From: Glandiceps talaboti
Lineage: Eukaryota; Hemichordata; Enteropneusta; Spengelidae
Assembly (NCBI RefSeq): GCF_964340395.1
Contig: NC_135565.1
Span: forward strand, 4,105,142 to 4,169,141
DNA length: 64,000 nucleotides
Direction of reading: 5' to 3'
Each line of letters starts with the position of its first letter. The stretch's first letter is position 1. Position numbers and translations under genes: made by a program. This document shows positions 1-12,921 of this stretch, piece after piece. A model generated the notes under the pieces. The model was given only the letters and a program-made list of their open reading frames with translations, made no database searches and was not told the origin of the DNA.

Positions 1-2741
1 TTAACCTTTTTGAAAAGATATTACCACGGATAATACAATTCTGTTCATCTCCAAAATATTTCTTCATTCTGCTACAATCTACTTGTCACATAAGGTTGTC
101 ATTACCTGTCGTGTGCTTAGTACTGACAAAAGAACTTTTTGATAACTTATACTTTCCATTGCAGATGGGAAGAAATATTGGGCAACAAAATTTATTGACC
201 ATTCTCAGTAATTATACAATTCCAAAATCTTCACTTACTTCTTCCACTTCTTGATTGGCTGTCTAGTGTTCATCTGCCATCTGTGTTCGTGTCATCTTCC
301 GTGACCTTGAGTTCCATCCTGAAAGGGATGAATCAAACAATACAGTATAAACTTATTGATGGAATGAAATAACAGTTATTTAGATTTTAATATTTACTCT
401 TAAAGTTGTCACTACTCAATTTAACCTTTTTGAAAAGATATTACCACGGATAATACAATTCTGTTCATCTCCAAAATATTTCTTCATTCTGCTACAATCT
501 ACTTGTGACATAAGGTTGTCATTACTTATTGTGTGCTTAGTACTGACAAAAGAACTTGTTGATAACTTATACTTTCCATTGCAGATGGGAAGAAATATTG
601 GGCAACAAAATTTAATGACCATCCTCAGTAATTATACAATTCCAAAATCTTCACTTACTTCTTCCACTTCTTGATTGGCTGTCTAGTGTTCATCTGCCAT
701 CTGTGTTCTTGTCATCTTCCGTGACCTTGAGTTCCATCCTGAAAGGAATGAATCAAACAATACAGTATAAACTTATTGATGGAATGAAATAACAGTTATT
801 TAGATTTTAATATTTACTCTTAAAGTTGCCACTACTAAATTTAACCTTTTTGAAAAGATATTACCACGGATAATACAATTCTGTTCATCTCCAAAATATG
901 TCTTCATTCTGCTACAATCTACTTGTGACATAAGGTTGTCATTACTTGTCGTGTGCTTAGTACTGACAAAAGAACTTTTTGATAACTTATACTTTCCATT
1001 GCAGATGGGAAGAAATATTGGGCAACAAAATTTAATGACCATTCTCAGTAATTATACAATTCCAAAATCTTCACTTACTTCTTCCACTTCTTGATTGGCT
1101 GTCTAGTGTTTATCTGCCATCTGTGTTCGTGTCATCTTCCGTGACCTTGAGTTCCATCCTGAAAGGAATGAATCAAACAATACAGTATAAACTTATTGAT
1201 GGAATGAAATAACAGTTATTTAGATTCTAATATTTACTCTTAAAGTTGCCACTACTCACTTTAACCTTTTTGAAAAGATATTACCATGGATAATACAATT
1301 CTGTTCATCTCCAAAATATTTCTTCATTCTGCTACAATCTACTTGTGACATAATATTGTCATTACTTATTGTGTGCTTAGTACTGACAAAAGAACTTTTT
1401 GATAACTTATACTTTCCATTGCAGATGGGAAGAAATATTGGGCAACAAAATTTAATGACCATTCTCAGTAATTATACACAATCTTCACTTACTTCTTCCA
1501 CTTCTTGATTGGCCTTCTAGTGTTTATCTGCCATCTGTGTTCGTGTCATCTTCCGTGACCTTGAGTTCCATCCTGAAAGGAATGAATCAAACAATACAGT
1601 ATAAACTTATTGATGGAATGAAATAACAGTTATTTAGATTTTAATATTTACTCTTAAAGTTGCCACTACTAAATTTAACCTTTTTGAAAAGATATTACCA
1701 CGGATAATACAATTCTGTTCATCTTCAAAATATGTCTTCATTCTGCTACAATCTACTTGTGACATAAGGTTGTCATTACTTGTCGTGTGCTTAGTACTGA
1801 CAAAAGAACTTTTTGATAACTTATACTTTCCATTGCAGATGGTAAGAAATATTGGGCAACAAAATTTAATGACCATTCTCAGTAATTATACAATTCCAAA
1901 ATCTTCACTTACTTCTTCCACTTCTTGATTGGCCTTCTAGTGTTTATCTGCCATCTGTGTTCGTGTCATCTTCCGTGACCTTGAGTTCCATCCTGAAAGG
2001 AATGAATCAAACAATACAGTATAAACTTATTGATGGAATGAAATAACAGTTATTTAGATTCTAATATTTACTCTTAAAGTTGCCACTATTCAATTTAACC
2101 TTTTTGAAAAGATATTACCATGGATAATACAATTCTGTTCATCTCCAAAATATTTCTTCATTCTGCTACAATCTACTTGTGACATAAGGTTGTCATTACT
2201 TATTGTGTGCTTAGTACTGACAAAAGAACTTTTTGATAACTTATACTTTCCATTGCAGATGGGAAGAAATATTGGGCAACAAAATTTAATGACCATTCTC
2301 AGTAATTATACACAATCTTCACTTACTTCTTCCACTTCTTGATTGGCTGTCTAGTGTTTATCTGCCATCTGTGTTCGTGTCATCTTCCGTGACCTTGAGT
2401 TCCATCCTGAAAGGAATGAATCAAACAATACAGTATAAACTTATTGATGGAATGAAATAACAGTTATTCTAATATTTACTCTTACAAGTTGCCACTACTC
2501 ACTTTAACCTTTTTGAAAAGATATTGCCACGGATAATACAATTCTGTTCATCTCCAAAATATGTCTTCATTCTGCTACAATCTACTTGTGACATAAGGTT
2601 GTCATTACCTGTCGTGTGCTTAGTACTGACAAAAGAACTTTTTGATAACTTATACTTTCCATTGCAGATGGGAAGAAATATTGGGCAACAAAATTTAATG
2701 ACCATTCTCAGTAATTATACAATTCCAAAATCTTCACTTAC

Positions 2742-2821
2742 TTCTTCCACTTCTTGATTGGCTGTCTGGTGTTCATCTGCCATCTGTGTTCGTGTCATCT
2801 TCCGTGACCTTGAGTTCCATC
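2742..2821 (-). other. Exon-like cassette in the satellite unit (representative copy)
   Basis: On the minus strand each unit has a pyrimidine-rich acceptor-like sequence, TGATTCATTCCTTTCAG, then 80 bp starting GATGGAACTCAAGG and ending GTGGAAGAA, then a near-consensus donor GTAAGTGAAG. This entry is one representative copy; the arrangement recurs about every 420 bp through the array. The acceptor AG survives in every copy inspected (CTTTCAG or CTTTGAG). The donor is lost in only a few, for example near 25727 and in the last copy. One frame is open through the 80 bp in copies with CTGGTG, but a TAG stop interrupts it in copies with CTAGTG. Because 80 is not a multiple of 3, joining consecutive cassettes would hit a stop. 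This could be a relic of a gene exon, a repeatedly spliced non-coding RNA, or chance. Coding use is unlikely. Confidence 0.4.
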
Positions 2822-5800
2822 CTGAAAGGAATGAATCAAACAATACAGTATAAATTTATTGATGGAATGAAATAACAGTATTCTAATATTTACTCTTACA
2901 AGTTGCCACTACTCACTTTAATCTTTTTGAAAAGATATTACCACGGATAATACAATTCTGTTCATCTTCAATATTTCTTCATTCTGCTACAATCTAATTG
3001 TGACGTAAGGTTGTCCTTACTTGTTGTGTGCTTAGTACTGACAAAAGAACTTTTTGATAACTTATACTTTCCATTGCAGATGGGAAGAAATATTGGGCAA
3101 CAAAATTTAATGACCATTCTCAGTAATTATACAATTCCAAAATCTTCACTTACTTCTTCCACTTCTTGATTGGCTGTCTGGTGTTCTTCTGCCATCTGTG
3201 TTCGTGTCATCTTCCGTGACCTTGAGTTCCATCCTGAAAGGAATGAATCAAACAATACAGTATAAACTTATTGATGGAATGAAATAAGTTATTTAGATTC
3301 TAATATTTACTCTTAAAGTTGCCACTACTCAATTTAACCTTTTTGAAAGGATATTACCACGGATAATATAATTCTGTTCATATCCCAAATATTTCTTTAT
3401 TCTGCTACAATCTACTTTTGACATAAGGTTGTCATTACTTGTCGTGTGATTAGTACTGACAAAAGAACTTTTTGATAACTTATACTTTCTATTGCAGATG
3501 GTAAGAAATATTGGGCAACAAAATTTAATGATCATTCTCAGTAATTATACAATTCCAAAATCTTCACTTACTTCTTCCACTTCTTGATTGGCTGTCTGGT
3601 GTTAATCTGCCATCTGTGTTCGTGTCATCTTCCGTGACCTTGAGTTCCATCCTGAAAGGAATGAATCAAACAATACAGTATAAACTTATTGATGGAATGA
3701 AATAACAGTTATTCTAATATTTACTCTTACAAGTTGCCACTACTCACTTTAACCTTTTTGAAAAGATATTACCATGGATAATACAATTCTGTTCATCTCC
3801 AAAATATGTCTTCATTCTGCTACAATCTACTTGTGACATAATATTGTCATTACTTATTGTGTGCTTAGTACTGACAAAAGAACTTTTTGATAACTTATAC
3901 TTTCCATTGCAGATGGGAAGAAATATTGGGCAACAAAATTTAATGACCATTCTCAGTAATTATACACAATCTTCACTTACTTCTTCCACTTCTTGATTGG
4001 CTGTCTAGTGTTTATCTGCCATCTGTGTTCGTGTCATCTTCCGTGACCTTGAGTTCCATCCTGAAAGGAATGAATCAAACAATACAGTATAAATTTATTG
4101 ATGGAATGAAATAACAGTATTCTAATATTTACTCTTACAAGTTGCCACTACTCACTTTAATCTTTTTGAAAAGATATTACCACGGATAATACAATTCTGT
4201 TCATCTTCAATATTTCTTCATTCTGCTACAATCTAATTGTGACATAAGGTTGTCATTACTTGTTGTGTGCTTAGTACTGACAAAAGAACTTTTTGATAAC
4301 TTATACTTTCCATTGCAGATGGGAAGAAATATTGGGCAACAAAATTTAATGACCATTCTCAGTAATTATACAATTCCAAAATCTTCACTTACTTCTTCCA
4401 CTTCTTGATTGGCTGTCTGGTGTTCTTCTGCCATCTGTGTTCGTGTCATCTTCCGTGACCTTGAGTTCCATCCTGAAAGGAATGAATCAAACAATACAGT
4501 ATAAACTTATTGATGGAATGAAATAAGTTATTTAGATTCTAATATTTACTCTTAAAGTTGCCACTACTCAATTTAACCTTTTTGAAAGGATATTACCACG
4601 GATAATATAATTCTGTTCATCTCCCAAATATTTCTTTATTCTGCTACAATCTACTTTTGACATAAGGTTGTCATTACTTGTCGTGTGCTTAGTACTGACA
4701 AAAGAACTTTTTGATAACTTATACTTTCTATTGCAGATGGTAAGAAATATTGGGCAACAAAATTTAATGATCATTCTCAGTAATTATACAATTCCAAAAT
4801 CTTCACTTACTTCTTCCACTTCTTGATTGGCTGTCTGGTGTTAATCTGCCATCTGTGTTCGTGTCATCTTCCGTGACCTTGAGTTCCATCCTGAAAGGAA
4901 TGAATCAAACAATACAGTATAAACTTATTGATGGAATGAAATAACAGTTATTCTAATATTTACTCTTACAAGTTGCCACTACTCACTTTAACCTTTTTGA
5001 ATAGATATTACCACGGATAATATAATTCTGTTCATCTCCAAAATATGTCTTCATTCTGCTACAATCTACTTTTGACATAAGGTTGTCATTACTTGTTGTG
5101 TGCTTAGTACTGACAAAAGAACTTTTTGATAACTTATACTTTCCATTGCAAATGGGAAGAAATATTGGGCAACAAAATTTAATGACCATTCTCAGTAATT
5201 ATTCAATTCCAAAATCTTCACTTACTTCTTCCACTTCTTGATTGGCTGTCTGGTGTTCTTCTGCCATCTGTGTTCGTGTCATCTTCCGTGACCTTGAGTT
5301 CCATCCTGAAAGGAATGAATTAAACAATACAGTATAAACTTATTGATGGAATGAAATAAGTTATTTAGATTCTAATATTTACTCTTAAAGTTGCCACTAC
5401 TCAATTTAACCTTTTTGAAAAGATTTTACCACGGATAATACAATTCTGTTCATGTCCAAAATATGTCTTCATTCTGCTACAATCTACTTGTGACATAAGG
5501 TTGTCATTACTTATTGTGTGCTTAGTACTGACAAAAGAACTTTTTGATAACTTATACTTTCCATTGCAGATGGGAAGAAATATTGGGCAACAAAATGTAA
5601 TGACCATTGTCAGTAATTATACAATTCCAAAATCTTCACTTACTTCTTCCACTTCTTGATTGGCTGTCTAGTGTTCATCTGCCATCTGTGTTCGTGTCAT
5701 CTTCCGTGACCTTGAGTTCCATCCTGAAAGGAATGAATCAAACAATACAGTATAAACTTATTGATGGAATGAAATAACAGTTATTTAGATTTTAATATTT

Positions 5801-8800
5801 ACTCTTAAAGTTGCCACTACTCAATTTAACCTTTTTGAAAAGATATTACCACGGATAATACAATTCTGTTCATCTCCAAAATATTTCTTCATTCTGCTAC
5901 AATCTTCTTGTGACATTAGATTGTCATTACTTATTGTGTGCTTAGTACTGACAAAAGAACTTGTTGATAACTTATACTTTCCATTGCAGATGGGAAGAAA
6001 TATTGGGCAACAAAATTTAATGACCATTCTCAGTAATTATACAATTCCAAAATCTTCACTTACTTCTTCCACTTCTTGATTGGCTGTCTAGTGTTCATCT
6101 GCCATCTGTGTTCTTGTCATCTTCCGTGACCTTGAGTTCCATCCTGAAAGGAATGAATCAAACAATACAGTATAAACTTATTGATGGAATGAAATAACAG
6201 TTATTTAGATTTTAATATTTACTCTTAAAGTTGCCACTACTAAATTTAACCTTTTTGAAAAGATATTACCACGGATAATACAATTCTGTTCATCTCCAAA
6301 ATATGTCTTCATTCTGCTACAATCTACTTGTGACATAAGGTTGTCATTACTTGTCGTGTGCTTAGTACTGACAAAAGAACTTTTTGATAACTTATACTTT
6401 CCATTGCAGATGGGAAGAAATATTGGGCAACAAAATTTAATGACCATTCTCAGTAATTATACAATTCCAAAATCTTCACTTACTTCTTCCACTTCTTGAT
6501 TGGCTGTCTAGTGTTTATCTGCCATCTGTGTTCGTGTCATCTTCCGTGACCTTGAGTTCCATCCTGAAAGGAATGAATCAAACAATACAGTATAAACTTA
6601 TTGATGGAATGAAATAACAGTTATTTAGATTCTAATATTTACTCTTAAAGTTGCCACTATTCAATTTAACCTTTTTGAAAAGATATTACCATGGATAATA
6701 CAATTCTGTTCATCTCCAAAATATTTCTTCATTCTGCTACAATCTACTTGTGACATAAGGTTGTCATTACTTATTGTGTGCTTAGTACTGACAAAAGAAC
6801 TTTTTGATAACTTATACTTTCCATTGCAGATGGGAAGAAATATTGGGCAACAAAATTTAATGACCATTCTCAGTAATTATACACAATCTTCACTTACTTC
6901 TTCCACTTCTTGATTGGCTGTCAAGTGTTTATCCACCATCTGTGTTCGTGTCATCTTCCGTGACCTTGAGTTCCATCCTGAAAGGAATGAATTAAACAAT
7001 ACAGTATAAACTTATTGATGGAATGAAATAACAGTTATTTAGATTCTAATATTTACTCTTAAAGTTGCCACTACTCAATTTAACCTTTTTGAAAAGATAT
7101 TACCATGGATAATACAATTCTGTTCATCTCCAAAATATTTCTTCATTCTGCTACAATCTACTTGTGACATAAGGTTGTCATTACTTATTGTGTGCTTAGT
7201 ACTGACAAAAGAACTTTTTGATAACTTATGCTTTCCATTGCAGATGGGAAGAAATATTGGGCAACAAAATTTAATGACCATTCTCAGTAATTATACAATT
7301 CCAAAATCTTCACTTACTTCTTCCACTTCTTGATTGGCTGTCTAGTGTTCATCTGCCATCTGTGTTCGTGTCATCTTCCGTGACCTTGAGTTCCATCCTG
7401 AAAGGAATGAATCAAACAATACAGTATAAACTTACTGATGGAATGAAATAACAGTTATTTAGATTCTAATATTTACTCTTAAAGTTGCCACTACTCAATT
7501 TAACCTTTTTGAAAAGATATTACCACGGATAATACAATTCTGTTCATCTCCGAAATATTTCTTCATTCTGCTACAATCTACTTTTGACATAAGGTTGTCA
7601 TTACTTGTTGTGTGCTTAGTACTGACAAAAGAACTTTTTGATAACTTATACTTTCCATTGCAGATGGGAAGAAATATTGGGCAACAAAATTTAATGACCA
7701 TTCTCAGTAATTATTCAATTCCAAAATCTTCACTTACTTCTTCCACTTCTTGATTGGCTGTCTGGTGTTCTTCTGCCATCTGTGTTCGTGTCATCTTCCG
7801 TGACCTTGAGTTCCATCCTGAAAGGAATGAATCAAACAATACAGTATAAACTTATTGATGGAATGAAATAAGTTATTTAGATTCTAATATTTACTCTTAA
7901 AGTTGCCACTACTCAATTTAACCTTTTTGAAAAGATTTTACCACGGATAATACAATTCTGTTCATCTCCAAAATATGTCTTCATTCTGCTACAATCTACT
8001 TGTGACATAAGGTTGTCATTACTTGTCGTGTGCTTAGTACTGACAAAAGAACATTTTCATAACTTATACTTTCTATTGCAGATAGGAATAAATATTGGGC
8101 AACAAAATTTAATGACCATTCTCAGTAATTATACAATTCCAAAATCTTCACTTACTTCTTCCACTTCTTGATTGATTGGCTGTCTGGTGTTAATCTGCCA
8201 TCTGTGTTCGTGTCATCTTCCGTGACCTTGAGTTCCATCCTGAAAGGAATGAATCAAACAATACAGTATAAACTTATTGATGGAATGAAATAACAGTTAT
8301 TCTAATATTTACTCTTACAAGTTGCCACTACTCAATTTAACCTTTTTGAAAAGATATTACCACGGATAATACAATTCTGTTCATCTCCAAAATATGTCTT
8401 CATTCTGCTACAATCTACTTGTGACATAAGGTTGTTATTACTTGTCGTGTGCTTAGTACTGACAAAAGAACTTTTTGATAACTTATACTTTCCATTGCAG
8501 ATGGGAAGAAATATTGGGCAACAAAATTTAATGACCATTCTCAGTAATTATACAATTCCAAACTCTTCACTTACTTCTTCCACTTCTTGATTGGCTGTCT
8601 GGTGTTTATCTGCCATCTGTGTTCGTGTCATCTTCCGTGACCTTGAGTTCCATCCTGAAAGGAATGAATCAAACAATACAGTATAAACTTATTGATGGAA
8701 TGAAATAACAGTTATTTAGATTTTAATATTTACTCTTAAAGTTGCCACTACTAAATTTAACCTTTTTGAAAAGATATTACCACGGATAATACAATTCTGT

Positions 8801-10218
8801 TCATCTCCAAAATATGTCTTCATTCTGCTACAATCTACTTGTGACATAAGGTTGTCATTACTTGTCGTGTGCTTAGTACTGACAAAAGAACTTTTTGATA
8901 ACTTATACTTTCCATTGCAGATGGGAAGAAATATTGGGCAACAAAATTTAATGACCATTCTCAGTAATTATACAATTCCAAAATCTTCACTTACTTCTTC
9001 CACTTCTTGATTGGCTGTCTGGTGTTTATCTGCCATCTGTGTTCGTGTCATCTTCCGTGACCTTGAGTTCCATCCTGAAAGGAATGAATCAAACAATACA
9101 GTATAAACTTATTGATGGAATGAAATAACAGTTATTTAGATTCTAATATTTACTCTTAAAGTTGCCACTACTCACTTTAACCTTTTTGAAAAGATATTAC
9201 CATGGATAATACAATTCTGTTCATCTCCAAAATATTTCTTCATTCTGCTACAATCTACTTGTGACATAATATTGTCATTACTTATTGTGTGCTTAGTACT
9301 GACAAAAGAACTTTTTGATAACTTATACTTTCCATTGCAGATGGGAAGAAATATTGGGCAACAAAATTTAATGACCATTCTCAGTAATTATACAATTCCA
9401 AACTCTTCACTTACTTCTTCCACTTCTTGATTGGCTGTCTGGTGTTTATCTGCCATCTGTGTTCGTGTCATCTTCCGTGACCTTGAGTTCCATCCTGAAA
9501 GGAATGAATCAAACAATACAGTATAAACTTATTGATGGAATGAAATAACAGTTATTTAGATTTTAATATTTACTCTTAAAGTTGCCACTACTAAATTTAA
9601 CCTTTTTGAAAAGATATTACCACGGATAATACAATTCTGTTCATCTCCAAAATATGTCTTCATTCTGCTACAATCTACTTGTGACATAAGGTTGTCATTA
9701 CTTGTCGTGTGCTTAGTACTGACAAAAGAACTTTTTGATAACTTATACTTTCCATTGCAGATGGGAAGAAATATTGGGCAACAAAATTTAATGACCATTC
9801 TCAGTAATTATACAATTCCAAAATCTTCACTTACTTCTTCCACTTCTTGATTGGCTGTCTGGTGTTTATCTGCCATCTGTGTTCGTGTCATCTTCCGTGA
9901 CCTTGAGTTCCATCCTGAAAGGAATGAATCAAACAATACAGTATAAACTTATTGATGGAATGAAATAACAGTTATTTAGATTCTAATATTTACTCTTAAA
10001 GTTGCCACTACTCACTTTAACCTTTTTGAAAAGATATTACCATGGATAATACAATTCTGTTCATCTCCAAAATATTTCTTCATTCTGCTACAATCTACTT
10101 GTGACATAATATTGTCATTACTTATTGTGTGCTTAGTACTGACAAAAGAACTTTTTGATAACTTATACTTTCCATTGCAGATGGGAAGAAATATTGGGCA
10201 ACAAAATTTAATGACCAT

Positions 10219-12095
10219 TCTCAGTAATTATACACAATCTTCACTTACTTCTTCCACTTCTTGATTGGCTGTCAAGTGTTTATCCACCATCTGTGTTCGT
10301 GTCATCTTCCGTGACCTTGAGTTCCATCCTGAAAGGAATGAATTAAACAATACAGTATAAACTTATTGATGGAATGAAATAACAGTTATTTAGATTCTAA
10401 TATTTACTCTTAAAGTTGCCACTACTCAATTTAACCTTTTTGAAAAGATATTACCATGGATAATACAATTCTGTTCATCTCCAAAATATTTCTTCATTCT
10501 GCTACAATCTACTTGTGACATAAGGTTGTCATAACTTATTGTGTGCTTAGTACTGACAAAAGAACTTTTTGATAACTTATACTTTCCATTGCAGATGGGA
10601 AGAAATATTGGGCAACAAAATTTAATGACCATTCTCAGTAATTATACACAATCTTCACTTACTTCTTCCACTTCTTGATTGGCTGTCTAGTGTTTATCTG
10701 TCATCTGTGTTCGTGTCATCTTCCGTGACCTTGAGTTCCATCCTGAAAGGAATGAATCAAACAATACAGTATAAACTTATTGATGGAATGAAATAACAGT
10801 TATTTAGATTCTAATATTTACTCTTAAAGTTGCCACTACTCACTTTAACCTTTTTGAAAAGATATTACCATGGATAATACAATTCTGTTCATCTCCAAAA
10901 TATTTCTTCATTCTGCTACAATCTACTTGTGACATAATATTGTCATTACTTATTGTGTGCTTAGTACTGACAAAAGAACTTTTTGATAACTTATACTTTC
11001 CATTGCAGATGGGAAGAAATATTGGGCAACAAAATTTAATGACCATTCTCAGTAATTATACACAATCTTCACTTACTTCTTCCACTTCTTGATTGGCTGT
11101 CTAGTGTTTATCTGACATCTGTGTTCGTGTCATCTTCCGTGACCTTGAGTTCCATCCTGAAAGGAATGAATCAAACAATACAGTATAAACTTATTGATGG
11201 AATGAAATAACAGTTATTTAGATTCTAATATTTACTCTTAAAGTTGCCACTATTCAATTTAACCTTTTTGAAAAGATATTACCATGGATAATACAATTCT
11301 GTTCATCTCCAAAATATTTCTTCATTCTGCTACAATCTACTTGTGACATAAGGTTGTCATTACTTATTGTGTGCTTAGTACTGACAAAAGAACTTTTTGA
11401 TAACTTATACTTTCCATTGCAGATGGGAAGAAATATTGGGCAACAAAATTTAATGACCATTCTCAGTAATTATACACAATCTTCACTTACTTCTTCCACT
11501 TCTTGATTGGCTGTCAAGTGTTTATCCACCATCTGTGTTCGTGTCATCTTCCGTGACCTTGAGTTCCATCCTGAAAGGAATGAATTAAACAATACAGTAT
11601 AAACTTATTGATGGAATGAAATAACAGTTATTTAGATTCTAATATTTACTCTTAAAGTTGCCACTACTCAATTTAACCTTTTTGAAAAGATATTACCATG
11701 GATAATACAATTCTGTTCATCTCCAAAATATTTCTTCATTCTGCTACAATCTACTTGTGACATAAGGTTGTCATAACTTATTGTGTGCTTAGTACTGACA
11801 AAAGAACTTTTTGATAACTTATACTTTCCATTGCAGATGGGAAGAAATATTGGGCAACAAAATTTAATGACCATTCTCAGTAATTATACACAATCTTCAC
11901 TTACTTCTTCCACTTCTTGATTGGCTGTCTAGTGTTTATCTGCCATCTGTGTTCGTGTCATCTTCCGTGACCTTGAGTTCCATCCTGAAAGGAATGAATC
12001 AAACAATACAGTATAAACTTATTGATGGAATGAAATAACAGTTATTTAGATTCTAATATTTACTCTTAAAGTTGCCACTACTCAATTTAACCTTT
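10219..12095. repeat. Run of consecutive 414-bp satellite variants
   Basis: Within the array, units in this stretch share the 6-bp deletion (ATACACAATCTTC) and recur at exactly 414 bp, in contrast to the 420-bp majority. Private markers such as GTCATAACTTATTG (10528 and 11770) and GTCAAGTGTTTATCCACC (10272 and 11512) recur at about 1242 bp. The stretch is therefore a recently amplified three-unit block. It shows local homogenisation of one length class. Confidence 0.85.
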
Positions 12096-12921
12096 TTGAA
12101 AAGATATTACCATGGATAATACAATTCTGTTCATCTCCAAAATATTTCTTCATTCTGCTACAATCTACTTGTGACATAAGGTTGTCATTACTTATTGTGT
12201 GCTTAGTACTGACAAAAGAACTTTTTGATAACTTATGCTTTCCATTGCAGATGGGAAGAAATATTGGGCAACAAAATTTAATGACCATTCTCAGTAATTA
12301 TACAATTCCAAAATCTTCACTTACTTCTTCCACTTCTTGATTGGCTGTCTAGTGTTCATCTGCCATCTGTGTTCGTGTCATCTTCCGTGACCTTGAGTTC
12401 CATCCTGAAAGGAATGAATCAAACAATACAGTATAAACTTACTGATGGAATGAAATAACAGTTATTTAGATTCTAATATTTACTCTTAAAGTTGCCACTA
12501 CTCAATTTAACCTTTTTGAAAAGATATTACCACGGATAATACAATTCTGTTCATCTCCGAAATATTTCTTCATTCTGCTACAATCTACTTTTGACATAAG
12601 GTTGTCATTACTTGTTGTGTGCTTAGTACTGACAAAAGAACTTTTTGATAACTTATACTTTCCATTGCAGATGGGAAGAAATATTGGGCAACAAAATTTA
12701 ATGACCATTCTCAGTAATTATTCAATTCCAAAATCTTCACTTACTTCTTCCACTTCTTGATTGGCTGTCTGGTGTTCTTCTGCCATCTGTGTTCGTGTCA
12801 TCTTCCGTGACCTTGAGTTCCATCCTGAAAGGAATGAATCAAACAATACAGTATAAACTTATTGATGGAATGAAATAACAGTTATTTAGATTCTAATATT
12901 TACTCTTAAAGTTGCCACTAC

